NCBI GenBank assembly: GCA_023399455.1
Contig: JAEWPN010000045.1
Span: 1-18,238 of the forward strand
From: Bacillota bacterium
GTDB taxonomy: Bacteria; Bacillota; Clostridia; Lachnospirales; Lachnospiraceae
Length of the DNA: 18,238 nucleotides
Reading direction: 5' to 3'
A model generated the notes under the pieces. It made no database searches. It was not told the DNA's origin and saw only the letters and a program-made list of their open reading frames with translations. Positions 1-7,956 of the stretch are shown here, in pieces. A program made the translations under genes and the position numbers. Position 1 is the first letter of the stretch, and each line of letters begins with the position of its first letter.

Positions 1-1
1 C

Positions 2-70
2 ATCATGGGTGCTTTTATGAAATTATTAAAGCCAATATTCCGAAAATATGATTTAACTGATTATGAGTAA
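2..70 (+). CDS. C-terminal end of an unidentified + strand gene (partial)
   Basis: An open frame enters from the left edge and ends at a TAA at 68-70, encoding about 22 residues (ending RKYDLTDYE). The piece is too short to identify. It overlaps, antisense, the small minus-strand ORF 15-146. The resemblance of that ORF to a known family stops almost exactly where this frame ends, so a rearrangement junction probably lies near 70-77. It could equally be chance reading through non-coding DNA. Confidence 0.25.
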   Translation: MMGAFMKLLKPIFRKYDLTDYE

Positions 71-146
71 TAACACCCTTTTTAATATCACCAAGGCTTT
101 CCCAAGTAAAGGTATTATGATTCCTATTCTGTTTCAGTGTATTCAT
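15..146 (-). pseudogene. N-terminal fragment of a V4R / 4-vinyl-reductase-like protein
   Basis: A 43-codon minus-strand ORF starts at an ATG (144-146) behind a good ribosome binding site (GGGAGGACT). Residues 12-24 (TFTWESLGDIKKG) resemble the N-terminal signature I recall for clostridial V4R-type small-molecule-binding proteins. After about residue 24 the similarity is lost and the ORF soon stops at 15-17, where a full protein would be well over 100 residues. I infer a gene truncated by a rearrangement near 70-77. The family assignment is from memory and tentative; it could be an unrelated small ORF. Confidence 0.35.
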
Positions 147-181
147 GATAGAGTCCTCCCTTGAACTCCTTTCCGGTTCTC

Positions 182-435
182 CTATGATTTTTTCGTGACT
201 ATTTCAATCAAAAGGCCTGCGGTCTCCGGATCAAATTGCTTTCCTGCGTTACTTCCAATCTCAAGAACCGCTTCATCTCCTCCCATTCTTCCGGAGTAAG
301 GGTCCCTGGCTTTTGCAGTATATAAGGTATTAATAATTGCATTCCGGTAAAATTCTACTAATTCAGGAATATTATCAAAATTCCTTCGAAGCCAGTTCAC
401 TCCTTGAATGAATGTCCAGCTTGCCTCAAATACAG
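182..435 (-). pseudogene. C-terminal remnant resembling an HD-GYP phosphodiesterase
   Basis: The open minus frame ends at 182. A nominal GTG start lies at 400, but the frame stays open upstream to about 435, inside the end of the LuxR-like gene. The last ~40 residues (GGDEAVLEIGSNAGKQFDPE and on to LLIEIV) resemble the end of HD-GYP domains, where an E-I-x4-G-x-QFDP motif is typical. The HD and GYP residues themselves are absent, so no cyclic-di-GMP phosphodiesterase activity is possible from this piece. There is no convincing ribosome binding site before the GTG. I read it as a decayed tail fused to the truncated regulator upstream. A free-standing 72-aa protein is the weaker alternative. 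Confidence 0.35.
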
Positions 436-2285
436 TATTTGCGCAAAAGGAACAACGTGGGCATATAGAAATTTTTTTATGCTTTCCATGTTATAGATCC
501 AGGTTGCGATATAATCCCTGGTTCCCAGCAATAGACTTATAATTGACATGCATAAATCTATCATACGTTGTATGGACAGGCTTGGATTTTCCTTTGCATA
601 TTCCTGGATATTCCTGACCGACGCAGAAAAATTTCCTTCCTCTCCCCGCAAAATAAAAACCCGGGCGAGGGTCAGCTCCGCATAAAGACAGATGCTGGTC
701 TGCCGGTAACCGCGTGCTTCATAGAGGGCCTTATGGCAAAGAATTTCCGCTTCCTCATCCTCTCCCCGCAAAAGCATAACCTCCGCCTGCATGACATAAC
801 TAAAGCCGGCTTCACGCCAAAACATGCCAAAGACACTGGGGGAAACAGACAGCCAGGGAATACCATTTTCTATCATATCGGATTGCCCGTCCAAGATCTC
901 CCAAGCGGTTCTATAGCCTTCCTGCATTTTGGAAATATCATTGAATTCTCCCAGGGTTTCCAAGAGAATACGTTCACCGTTTATTTTCCTGATTTCCTCC
1001 TGTGCAAAATTCGTTTTTCTCTGAACCAGTGAACGAAGCAGCCGGCACTGCTTTATATATATATCGTACTGTCCGGTTAAAAAAGCATAATAGCCAAAGG
1101 TAAGCATTGCGAACGGGTATTTGCATAACGTCTCTTCCGGACATTCCTTAATGATCGCCGCCAGAAGTTCTCTCTCACATTTCTCCTTTTGCTCATCTAA
1201 ATATTTGCGTGTGAAGGGCAGGGACAGGATTGCTTCGAAATCTCCAACCTTATAGAAAAAACCGGCAGCGGAGCAATACTGCTTCACGTCAGCACAGGCC
1301 GTTCCGGCTTTATGGAATACCTGTTTCTGATACTCTTCCGTCTGATAGTGATAGAAGCGGCTCCGCAGGTAGTCCAATAATATGCTGTGTATAATGAACG
1401 AGTGTTTTTCCGGGAAATACCGGATAAAATCGTTGGTCCTCAAGTCTCTCTCTATTTTGTCCGGCGTAATGTCATATTCCAGCATTGCCGCTGCCTGGCG
1501 TGCTGTAAAGCTGTCAAATACCGATACCTTCAGCAAAAAATCCTGTTCTATGGGAGCCAGCCTGTTCCAGACGGCGGTTTCCACCAATTGTTCTATGCCC
1601 GCCGAATAAACAAAGGAGCCTGTTTCCTTGAAATTGATCATTTGCAGGCGGATCGCCGATATCCAGCCCTCCGTGCACATAAATATTCTTTCCAATTCAC
1701 TCTGCGTAAGACGCAAGCCCTCCATGCGGAATAAACTCGCGATCCCCTCCCTGTCAAAGAAAAAGGTAGATGAATCAATTGTATATATATCGTTGTTATG
1801 TACAAAAAAGCGCCGTCTGACTTCCAGTTTCTGTGTTATAAAAATCATATGCAGGTTAGGTTTTCCATGGATGGAAAATGCGCTTATCAACTCACGTTGA
1901 ATATTGCAGTTAATAAGCTGGTAATTATCTATGACTAAATAGGTTTCCTTTTGACAGCTTAAGCTTCTTAAGATTGCCGTCACACATGACAGGGTATCCA
2001 TCACCGGCATCTTCAGGTTTTTTAGTTCATCCGTGGCTTTCCTGTCTACATTGGAAAACAGCTCACAGATTCCCATCCATGCCGCAGAAGCCGGTTCGCC
2101 CAAACAGATATACCATTCACAGGCTGCTCCGGAAAGTTCCTTTTTTAGATACTCCCTTACTGCTGTTGTTTTCCGAAACCGGATGGTGCCTCAACAACGG
2201 TTAAGGGGTAGTCCGAAATCCGATAGAGTTGTTCCTTCAGCCTGTCTGAGAAATGATATTTATATTTGCCGGATATTTTGCTCAT
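397..2285 (-). pseudogene. MalT/LuxR-type ATPase transcriptional regulator, frameshifted and truncated
   Basis: A large STAND-type regulator (NTPase followed by a TPR-like helical region) in two frames. The N-terminal 39 codons begin at an ATG (2283-2285) and run to APSGFGK, the first half of a Walker A motif. One A is missing from the run at 2169-2172, which throws the frame into a stop. Restoring it gives GFGKTTAVREYL and continues in frame through CEWYICLG into the 568-codon downstream frame. That frame carries the Walker B-like YLVIDNYQL stretch, an NTPase helical region and a TPR-like repeat half. It ends near LYLRQAGHSFKE with no C-terminal LuxR helix-turn-helix, which family members of about 800-900 residues have. 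The gene is thus broken twice: a 1-nt deletion and a lost DNA-binding end. A sequencing error could explain the first, not the second. Confidence 0.8.
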
Positions 2286-2342
2286 TTCTTTTCCCCCAGC
2301 CTCCCTAAGGTAAATCATCCATATTACAATATTCTTTGCTTT

Positions 2343-2371
2343 ATTTTACCATGAGCTTCCATGTATTTCAA
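2343..2371 (-). promoter_or_regulatory. Promoter of the LuxR-like pseudogene
   Basis: On the minus strand, TTGAAA (2366-2371), a 17-nt spacer and TAAAAT (2343-2348) form a near-consensus sigma-A promoter about 60 bases upstream of the ATG at 2285. It appears intact although the gene is broken. Confidence 0.6.
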
Positions 2372-2446
2372 GAAATAGAGGCCATTAATCGACAAAAATT
2401 GATAAAGTAAAGCTTTGGAAAAATTTCTGCCAGTTTATTTATATTG

Positions 2447-2498
2447 AATAAAAAGGGGTACGAAAATCGACTCCTTGATTTTCATACCCCTTTTTATT
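2447..2498 (-). terminator. Long intrinsic terminator, mainly for the leftward AraC-phosphatidyltransferase unit
   Basis: A 22-bp inverted repeat (2447-2468 and 2477-2498) with an 8-nt loop. The only mismatch is a C/A on the + strand, which becomes a G-U pair in the minus-strand transcript. It ends CCCCTTTTTATT on both strands, so it can act in both directions. It lies about 80 bases beyond the stop of the phosphatidyltransferase gene. The rest of 2286-2576 holds only the promoter above; I see nothing else there. Confidence 0.85.
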
Positions 2499-2576
2499 CC
2501 CTTATGGCTATTAATGGAAAGCAAACGATCCCAAAGCCAGATGCTGTTCTAGAATGCGAGGCCCTGTATGGAACGT

Positions 2577-3119
2577 TCATTTTATAAAAAGACTTTTCCG
2601 ATTGGCATTATATTGCTTTGATGTCAAGAGAATGACCATTTCTTCCAGGGAGGAAGCAAACGCAATAAAGCAGAGCGCAAGCCCTGGAAGAAATGAAATC
2701 GTACTGCGGATAAGAACATCTGACACATATAAGTAGGAAAGGATGCCGGCAGCCTTGTTTCCCCAAGTATGCATTCCTCCCCAGGTTTTAAATTTTGTCC
2801 TTGTAATTATGAAATTGGCTGCTCTGAAAACCATGACGATGGCTATACCGATGACTGCCCATTCCGCCTTAACTATATCGGTACAGGCCATCAACAGATA
2901 TAGAATAACTCCATAAAAGGCGGCATCACCCAAGCTGTCCAATTGCTCGCCAAGCCTGGTCTCCCATTTGTAACGGCGGGCTAAATATCCATCCGCCATA
3001 TCACTAATACCGCAAATAAAATATCCTGTCAGGAATAAACCCGGGTAGCGAAGCAAGAAGATTAAAGCGATGGAAATAAAAATACGGAGGATGGAAATAC
3101 CGTTGGGTATGTACTTCAC
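2577..3119 (-). CDS. CDP-alcohol phosphatidyltransferase family membrane protein
   Basis: A 180-residue membrane enzyme expected to transfer a phosphatidyl group from CDP-diacylglycerol to an alcohol such as glycerol-3-phosphate or inositol phosphate. The family signature is complete: D40, D43-G44, A47-R48, G57, D61 and D65 with exact spacing. These aspartates bind the metal and catalyse the reaction. Several hydrophobic segments surround it. Length fits PgsA-like and smaller CDP-alcohol transferases, but the alcohol acceptor cannot be told from the sequence. The start is a GTG at 3117-3119 overlapping the stop of the upstream AraC gene (GTGA), which implies translational coupling. This is probably not the housekeeping PgsA, given its pairing with a cupin-type regulator; that is inference. 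Confidence 0.85.
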   Translation of the reverse strand: MKYIPNGISILRIFISIALIFLLRYPGLFLTGYFICGISDMADGYLARRYKWETRLGEQLDSLGDAAFYGVILYLLMACTDIVKAEWAVIGIAIVMVFRAANFIITRTKFKTWGGMHTWGNKAAGILSYLYVSDVLIRSTISFLPGLALCFIAFASSLEEMVILLTSKQYNANRKSLFIK

Positions 3120-4072
3120 GTTAATCTCCTCCTCTCATTAAACAATGGCCTCTCATACCAAAGTTTATCTGGTTTTATCCTTAAACTCTGAAGACGGTAT
3201 TCCCGGGGAGTCACTCCGGTTATTCCTTTAAACTGTTTTGCAAAATAGCTGGGGGTCTCAAAACCGCAGCACATCGCCACCTGGGTAATGGGTAAATCGG
3301 TGGATGCCAATAGCTCGGCGGCAGCAGCGATGCGACGGCGTGCCAGATACTGCATCGGAGTATCATGAAGAAAATTAGAAAAGAGGCGCTGACATTCCCT
3401 GACACAGATACCGGCGGCATTGGCCAGCTGGGAGACAGTTACCGGATCGCTGTAATGCTCATCCAGCCAAGAGAGCATCTGTTTCATGCGAAGCTCCTGC
3501 TGAGCAGCCAGCCTGCCGGAATTCTCCCGTGAACGTCCTTTCAGCTGCAGGAGGATACGGGACAGCGCATCTCGAACCGAGAACTCATATCCCTCCGGCT
3601 CATTTTCGCAAGCATAGTGAGCCATCCCAAAGAGTTCGGCAATGGAGGGACTGCCGCATTTGTCATCTGGACGCAGTAACCAGATCGGGGCGCCCTGCTC
3701 TGTAAAGGGGCGGACATACAGCATATCAAAAGCGCTTCCAGGGGCACCTGACACGATGATCGGGTCGAACACAATGGAGCGATAGCGGCAAGGGCCGTCA
3801 GAACGACAGAAAACACCGTGAAGGACATTGGAGTTGACAAAATAGCCTTCTCCGGGCTGTAAATCAAATTCACAATCAATAAGCGATATGCGGACGCACC
3901 CTTCATCCAACATAAATACTTCCAATTCCGGGTGCCAGTGAGGAGGAATCTCGTTGCCAATATGTTGACGAATTTCTCTCTCATATGCGGAGCAGGGAAA
4001 AAGTGGTGTTCCTCGTTTCAAAAGTTCCTGCCCGTTTTGGCTTAACGGAATGGAATATGCGGCTGCTGTCAT
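3116..4072 (-). CDS. AraC family transcriptional regulator with N-terminal cupin domain
   Basis: A 318-residue regulator. Residues about 35-110 look like the cupin sensory domain (HWHPELEVF, LQPGEGYFV, NVLHGV). Residues about 196-294 are the AraC double helix-turn-helix, with the second-helix signature ITQVAMCCGFETPSYFAKQF and the GVTPREYR end. The ATG is preceded by GAGGAGGACAGGT, a strong binding site. It overlaps the following phosphatidyltransferase gene by 3 bases, so the two form one operon that it probably controls. The ligand is unknown; cupin AraC proteins in clostridia often sense sugars or aromatic compounds. A 25-residue tail after the HTH is longer than usual. Confidence 0.88.
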   Translation of the reverse strand: MTAAAYSIPLSQNGQELLKRGTPLFPCSAYEREIRQHIGNEIPPHWHPELEVFMLDEGCVRISLIDCEFDLQPGEGYFVNSNVLHGVFCRSDGPCRYRSIVFDPIIVSGAPGSAFDMLYVRPFTEQGAPIWLLRPDDKCGSPSIAELFGMAHYACENEPEGYEFSVRDALSRILLQLKGRSRENSGRLAAQQELRMKQMLSWLDEHYSDPVTVSQLANAAGICVRECQRLFSNFLHDTPMQYLARRRIAAAAELLASTDLPITQVAMCCGFETPSYFAKQFKGITGVTPREYRLQSLRIKPDKLWYERPLFNERRRLT

Positions 4073-4135
4073 ACCTGTCCTCCTCTTCTTTCCTCTCTGT
4101 TCTTTTACAAAAGGCCGAAATGTCGTTTTTATTAT

Positions 4136-4164
4136 AGTATAAGCCGTTTTATTGAAAGAAACAA
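4136..4164 (-). promoter_or_regulatory. Candidate promoter of the AraC gene
   Basis: On the minus strand TTGTTT (4159-4164), 17 nt, TATACT (4136-4141). The -10 is good and the -35 modest. A TATAAT on the + strand at 4179-4184 may serve the divergent HAD gene, but no -35 at proper spacing is seen for it. Confidence 0.45.
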
Positions 4165-4234
4165 GATAAAATATTCGCTATAATTTTATTAACTTAAGGT
4201 CTGCTCTGGAAACGGTTAAAGGAGTATTGTATTT

Positions 4235-5026
4235 ATGAGGAAGATTTTATTCAGTGATTTGGACGGGACAGTAATTGATGGGGAACAGCTTATTTCCAAA
4301 AAAGACTTGGAGATGCTGCATAAAATGCGACAAGCAGGGCATCTGCTTGTCTTTTGTACGTCCAGAAATAAATTGGAAGCAGACATCGTTATGAAACAGC
4401 ATGAACTTCCATATGACTACTTAATACTAAACAATGGCACCCAGATTGTCAGCAATCATGGAGAAGAATTATTCAGTATGCCATTTTCATATAACTTGGG
4501 TATGCAGATCTTAGAGTATTGTCAATATCTCAGAGACTATTATGTATACTTCTACGATTCCAAAAGACATTTGAGCTGCGGAATTCTTAATGGTATAACT
4601 TTGGCATATGACGGAATTGCATATTTTCCTATGGACCGCAATCTTATTGCAGAAGCGGGAAAATCCGAAGCATTTGATATGATTGGTATCAAATTCCGTA
4701 CTTCGAAGCCTGAATTTTCAAAAATGTTCCGGATTGCCCATGATATAAAATGTGTTTTTGAAAACAGGGTGGAGGTATCCTTGAATACACCATCCTTAAG
4801 CATTACTCCAAATGGGCAGTCAAAAGGGAGCGGACTGCAAAAATTAGTACGGTTGCTCCCTAAAGATTTTGAAACATATAGTATTGGAGACAGCATCAAC
4901 GATATTAGTATGTTTGAGGCAGCAAATCATAGCTTCACATTTTTTCGCTGCAGCAATTTACTCAAAACAAATGCGGATCAGTGTGTCCATTATGTTTATG
5001 AAGTCATTGAGAAAATTTTGCTCTAG
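4235..5026 (+). CDS. HAD superfamily (Cof-type, HAD-IIB) hydrolase
   Basis: A 263-residue cytosolic phosphatase of the Cof/YidA type, acting on small phosphorylated metabolites such as sugar phosphates or flavin nucleotides. All four HAD motifs are present: DLDGT at residues 8-12 (nucleophile D8, acid D10), the Thr/Ser of CTSRN at 41-45, a lysine in SKGSGLQK near 195, and GDSINDISMF with D219 and D223. The cap between motifs II and III is of C2B size. AAAGGAG precedes the ATG with suitable spacing. The gene stands alone, diverges from araC and ends 2 bases from the convergent ABC permease gene. The substrate is not predictable from sequence. Confidence 0.88.
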   Translation: MRKILFSDLDGTVIDGEQLISKKDLEMLHKMRQAGHLLVFCTSRNKLEADIVMKQHELPYDYLILNNGTQIVSNHGEELFSMPFSYNLGMQILEYCQYLRDYYVYFYDSKRHLSCGILNGITLAYDGIAYFPMDRNLIAEAGKSEAFDMIGIKFRTSKPEFSKMFRIAHDIKCVFENRVEVSLNTPSLSITPNGQSKGSGLQKLVRLLPKDFETYSIGDSINDISMFEAANHSFTFFRCSNLLKTNADQCVHYVYEVIEKILL

Positions 5027-5028
5027 AT

Positions 5029-5745
5029 TTATTCTGATCGCAATTTTTTCAAGAAAAAAGCACACAGTATAGCCGCGGCTAAGAAGATCGCCGCTAAAGG
5101 CCACAGGGTGCCAAAATAAAAACCGCCTCCTGCAATCAATTTATATCCCCAGGCCGCAGGGAATATTTCTCCTGCAATCTTAAAAAATCCAGGGAGTAAA
5201 TCAACGGGAAACATGATCCCCGACAGCATAATGGATGGCAGAAATATCACTTGTGAAATCATAGTAAGTTTTGCCTGACTTTTTATCGCCAGCCCCAATA
5301 CGCTCCCGATACTCAATGATACCGCAATAAAGATTGCCAATGAGCCAAAATACAAGGGCAGGCTTGCCGGTTGTGCTGCGTCAAAGGCAATGGGAGCGAC
5401 GACGTATATTACAGCGCACATAATCAACAGATGGATAAACGCTGACAAAAACATCGAAACCAGACCAAGATACAACGGTACCCCATTGGCCTTGTACACT
5501 TTCTTTATATCACTTCCATATATTTCTACAAGGGAAGGCGGCAAACCAATCAGCGCGCCGGTTGATACGCCCAGCACTGTCATGGATTGAATCAGCGTAT
5601 CCTTGGCCTCCGGGTTTATGGATGTGAATATCCCTCCCATAATAGCAAAAAACAAAAGCGGAACCACATAACAGGTAATCAACAGCGATTTGCTCCGTAT
5701 ATCCAGTTTCCATTGTAATACTGCTCCGTACAAAAATGCGCTCAT
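5029..5745 (-). CDS. ABC-2 type transporter permease
   Basis: A 238-residue integral membrane protein with about six hydrophobic segments and the ABC-2 permease pattern. The late motif SQVIFLPSIMLSGIMFPVDLLP is typical of drug or sodium efflux permeases. It begins inside the end of the ATPase gene (4-base overlap), so both are made from one message and should form one exporter. It is the last gene of the MerR-ATPase-permease operon. The substrate is probably a drug, peptide antibiotic or other amphipathic compound; this is inferred from the MerR partner. Confidence 0.88.
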   Translation of the reverse strand: MSAFLYGAVLQWKLDIRSKSLLITCYVVPLLFFAIMGGIFTSINPEAKDTLIQSMTVLGVSTGALIGLPPSLVEIYGSDIKKVYKANGVPLYLGLVSMFLSAFIHLLIMCAVIYVVAPIAFDAAQPASLPLYFGSLAIFIAVSLSIGSVLGLAIKSQAKLTMISQVIFLPSIMLSGIMFPVDLLPGFFKIAGEIFPAAWGYKLIAGGGFYFGTLWPLAAIFLAAAILCAFFLKKLRSE

Positions 5746-6557
5746 TCTCCGCTCCCCCTTGCTATATCGATAAAATGCTGTTCCAGCGTTCCCCTGTCTA
5801 TTTTAATGTCCAATACGTCAATTCCCCGCTGTTTGAAATCTATAAGCAATGTCAGCATAGTATCCCCGATATTGTCAGATTCAAAACTTTCTTCCCCTTG
5901 TCCGGTCTTGATTTGAATGGTATAGCGTCTGCCGATCTTTGAGATTAATTCTGCAACCGTACCCAGGAAGACAATATTACCACCATTCAAAATAGCAATG
6001 CGGTCACACAGGCTTTCCACCTCTGCCATATCATGGCTGGCTAAAATGATTGTCTTTCCCTGCGCTTTCAGCTTTCGGATTTGGTCATGGAGCGATATTC
6101 TGCCTTCCACATCAAGTCCGGCAGTCGGCTCATCCAGGAACACAATATCCGGGTCGCTGATCAGGGAAAGAGCAAGGTGTAAACGCCGCTTTTGCCCCGT
6201 TGACATATCTGTGTATAGCTTTTTCGCCAACTCGTTAATCCCAAGAGCGGCAAGCATGGAATAGTCTATTTTTGATTTATTCCATTTTGCGAACAACCGC
6301 ACCGCTTCCATGGGCTTGATATGGGCCGGAAGGGATGCCGATTGCAGCTGAATTCCCACCTTGCCATTCACCACGATACTGCCGCTGTCATACTTTCGTA
6401 AACCCTCGATACATTCAAGGGCTGTGGTCTTGCCTGCTCCGTTTACACCAAGCAATGCAAAAACTTCACCTTTTATAACATTAAAATTCAAGTCCTTCAG
6501 TACCGTAAGATCACCATAACTTTTCTTTAGCCCGTCAACCTGTATGGCATAGCTCAT
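5742..6557 (-). CDS. ABC transporter ATP-binding protein
   Basis: A 271-residue ATPase of the drug/bacitracin/NatA-type exporter class. Walker A is GVNGAGKTT (37-45), a Q-loop glutamine lies near 70-72, the signature is STGQKRR (119-125), Walker B is IVFLDEP (138-144) and the switch histidine is H175 in LASHDMAE. The signature serine is followed by T rather than the usual G, which is common in this subfamily. A roughly 60-residue C-terminal extension after residue 205 is typical of these exporters. It overlaps both neighbours by 4 bases (ATGA-type junctions), so translation is coupled. Confidence 0.92.
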   Translation of the reverse strand: MSYAIQVDGLKKSYGDLTVLKDLNFNVIKGEVFALLGVNGAGKTTALECIEGLRKYDSGSIVVNGKVGIQLQSASLPAHIKPMEAVRLFAKWNKSKIDYSMLAALGINELAKKLYTDMSTGQKRRLHLALSLISDPDIVFLDEPTAGLDVEGRISLHDQIRKLKAQGKTIILASHDMAEVESLCDRIAILNGGNIVFLGTVAELISKIGRRYTIQIKTGQGEESFESDNIGDTMLTLLIDFKQRGIDVLDIKIDRGTLEQHFIDIARGSGE

Positions 6558-7354
6558 TTTGCTCCCTCCTCCAGCGGATTATAACCCAATGCCGTAAAAT
6601 AGGCTCCTAACACCGGCTCGATAAAGGCATTGGCAATCTCTTGTTTTTGTTTCCATTCATCGTCAGGACCATGAAGGTTTTCCGTCTCCATAAGCTTGGA
6701 CAGCATACTGATATCCCCTCCCGTAAATTTCATAACCATTTCCCAAAACTTTTTGGCAAAGGTTTGACCTTCCTCACTCTCGGGTGGTATGCTTTTCTTT
6801 TGAAGCCGTATCGCTTCCTCCAACAGGCAAGTGAAACTCTCCATCATCGCCAGGGCGCTATCCTTATCCAAGCGGCTCCGAAAGTGGTCAAGGGTTGTAT
6901 CATCGAAATGCTTGATTAGCCAGTAGAACTTATTTTTCATTTGTAAATTCACGATAATATCAGCGTATTTTTTGAAATCTACCGATTGCATTTGCAGCAC
7001 TTCTGCTTGCAGCGTTTCTATCTCTTTTAAACATTCTGAGAGCGCCTCTACCTTTTCCCGTATAGCGCCGGCTTGTTCTGTAAGCGCGTCCGCAACATCA
7101 CCGGGGGTGTCAAGAGGGATCAGGCGATTTTTTATGTCATCCAATGAAAACCCCAGATGCTTCAGTGTCAGAATCTGATAGAGTTTAATCACATCCTTGT
7201 CTGTATAAAGTCTATGTCCCCCTCCGCTCTCTGATGACGGTAAAAGCAATCCTTCTTTGTCGTAATATTGCAGGGTGCGGACGGTGACACCCATTTTCTT
7301 GGCAACTTCGCCCACTGTCATATATCCTTCCGGTGTCGCTTTATATTTTTCCAT
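6554..7354 (-). CDS. MerR family transcriptional regulator of the adjacent ABC exporter
   Basis: A 266-residue activator. Residues about 10-80 form the MerR winged helix (MTVGEVAKKMGVTVRTLQYY, GGGHRLYTDKDV), followed by a dimerising coiled coil to about 125. The C-terminal ~140 residues are helical and end with the pattern FAKKFWEMVMKFTGGD, which recalls the TipAS-type drug-binding domain; that link is my inference. ATG follows AGGAGG. It is first in the operon with the ATPase and permease, overlaps the ATPase by 4 bases, and has a MerR-type promoter directly upstream. A drug-sensing local regulator is the natural reading. Confidence 0.88.
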   Translation of the reverse strand: MEKYKATPEGYMTVGEVAKKMGVTVRTLQYYDKEGLLLPSSESGGGHRLYTDKDVIKLYQILTLKHLGFSLDDIKNRLIPLDTPGDVADALTEQAGAIREKVEALSECLKEIETLQAEVLQMQSVDFKKYADIIVNLQMKNKFYWLIKHFDDTTLDHFRSRLDKDSALAMMESFTCLLEEAIRLQKKSIPPESEEGQTFAKKFWEMVMKFTGGDISMLSKLMETENLHGPDDEWKQKQEIANAFIEPVLGAYFTALGYNPLEEGAK

Positions 7355-7374
7355 ACTTACAACCTCCTGTCTGC

Positions 7375-7405
7375 ATTATAATTTATTACGCTACGTCACA
7401 TTCAA
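7375..7405 (-). promoter_or_regulatory. MerR-type promoter with 19-bp spacer and operator dyad
   Basis: On the minus strand TTGAAT (7400-7405), a 19-nt spacer and TATAAT (7375-7380). The over-long 19-nt spacer is the hallmark of MerR-activated promoters. It contains the short dyad ACG-TAG-CGT, imperfectly extended on both sides. The expected regulator is the MerR protein encoded just downstream, acting on its own operon. Confidence 0.65.
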
Positions 7406-7463
7406 GACATTTTCGTATTTTTTTATATTTAATCCTCAAATACCCAACTCAGTTTCGTATACG

Positions 7464-7493
7464 TTGACAAAAGTCCCTATATTGTAATATAAC
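7464..7493 (+). promoter_or_regulatory. Promoter of the attenuator leader upstream of the methyltransferase remnant
   Basis: TTGACA (7464-7469) is a perfect -35 box. TATAAC at 7488-7493 (18-nt spacer) or ATATAA one base earlier serves as -10. It points right, away from the MerR operon, towards the leader ORF and methyltransferase remnant. Confidence 0.5.
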
Positions 7494-7518
7494 CTCACAA
7501 GACTAAACAGAAAAGGTG

Positions 7519-7581
7519 ATGGAAGTCCGGCGTATCAGGTGTCATAAAATCAATGACGCGGGTATTACTGGAAACGAGTAG
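7519..7581 (+). CDS. 20-codon leader ORF, candidate attenuation peptide
   Basis: A short ORF (ATG 7519, in frame with a GTG at 7516; TAG at 7579-7581) lies about 25 bases after the promoter with a weak AAAAGG binding site. It is rich in arginine near the start (residues 4, 5 and 7). It precedes a competing antiterminator/terminator pair and the methyltransferase start, the layout of ribosome-stalling leaders of resistance genes. Whether it is translated is not shown by sequence. Confidence 0.4.
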   Translation: MEVRRIRCHKINDAGITGNE

Positions 7582-7607
7582 ATAAAATTAATTCCATAGG
7601 GTAAAAG

Positions 7608-7675
7608 ACGGCTGCTTTGACAGTTTCCTCATTTGGAGATTAGGCCGTAGAGTAAAATCTTCGGCTTTTTCTTTT
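7608..7675 (+). terminator. Attenuator: terminator hairpin with competing antiterminator
   Basis: The terminator stem is 7644-7651 paired with 7658-7665 (one T/T mismatch, extendable by two pairs), with loop GTAAAA and the U-run TTTTTCTTTT. The left arm GGCCGT (7643-7648) can instead pair with ACGGCT at 7608-7613. The two structures exclude each other, so termination before the methyltransferase start could be conditional. Confidence 0.6.
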
Positions 7676-7707
7676 GTCTGAATATTATATTAAAGGAGAA
7701 ACCAATT

Positions 7708-7956
7708 ATGTTCAACAGCATTATCAATTTACTGGAAAAACCCTCTCTCTATACAAAATCAGAGGCTGCCTTCTGGAATCATGAACACATTTCCAAATAA
7801 ATGCTCAAAGCACACCTGGAGCCCGAGTTTGAAGGTGCAAGCAGAAAACTAAGATTTATAGAAAAATCGGTTGCATGGATAAGTAAAACTGTACCGCCCT
7901 CCCGCTTCCCCCTGCTTCTGGATCTTGGCTGCGGCGCCGAAATACAACCGTTATGA
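7708..7956 (+). pseudogene. Class I SAM-dependent methyltransferase, nonsense-mutated and truncated
   Basis: The ATG at 7708 follows a strong AAAGGAGAA site. The first 30 codons (MFNSIINLLEKPSLY through HISK) run into TAA at 7798-7800. The frame then continues as MLKAHLEPEFEGASRKLRFI to SAM motif I, LLLDLGCG. The pattern matches clostridial methyltransferases where HISK is followed by a residue such as Q or G, so the stop probably arose from CAA. Directly after GCG the family sequence ends and the frame stops at 7954-7956. Most of the Rossmann fold is therefore missing and the product cannot work. The target of the ancestral enzyme is unknown. Confidence 0.7.

Noticed and set aside
568..1900. 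+ strand ORFs opposite the LuxR-like gene
   Set aside because: No ribosome sites or recognisable domains; the minus strand has a continuous NTPase/TPR-type protein.
2436..2500. Inverted repeat at 2447-2498 as a transposon end
   Set aside because: One tight hairpin with U-runs on both sides next to a gene end is a terminator; no transposase or target duplication is seen.
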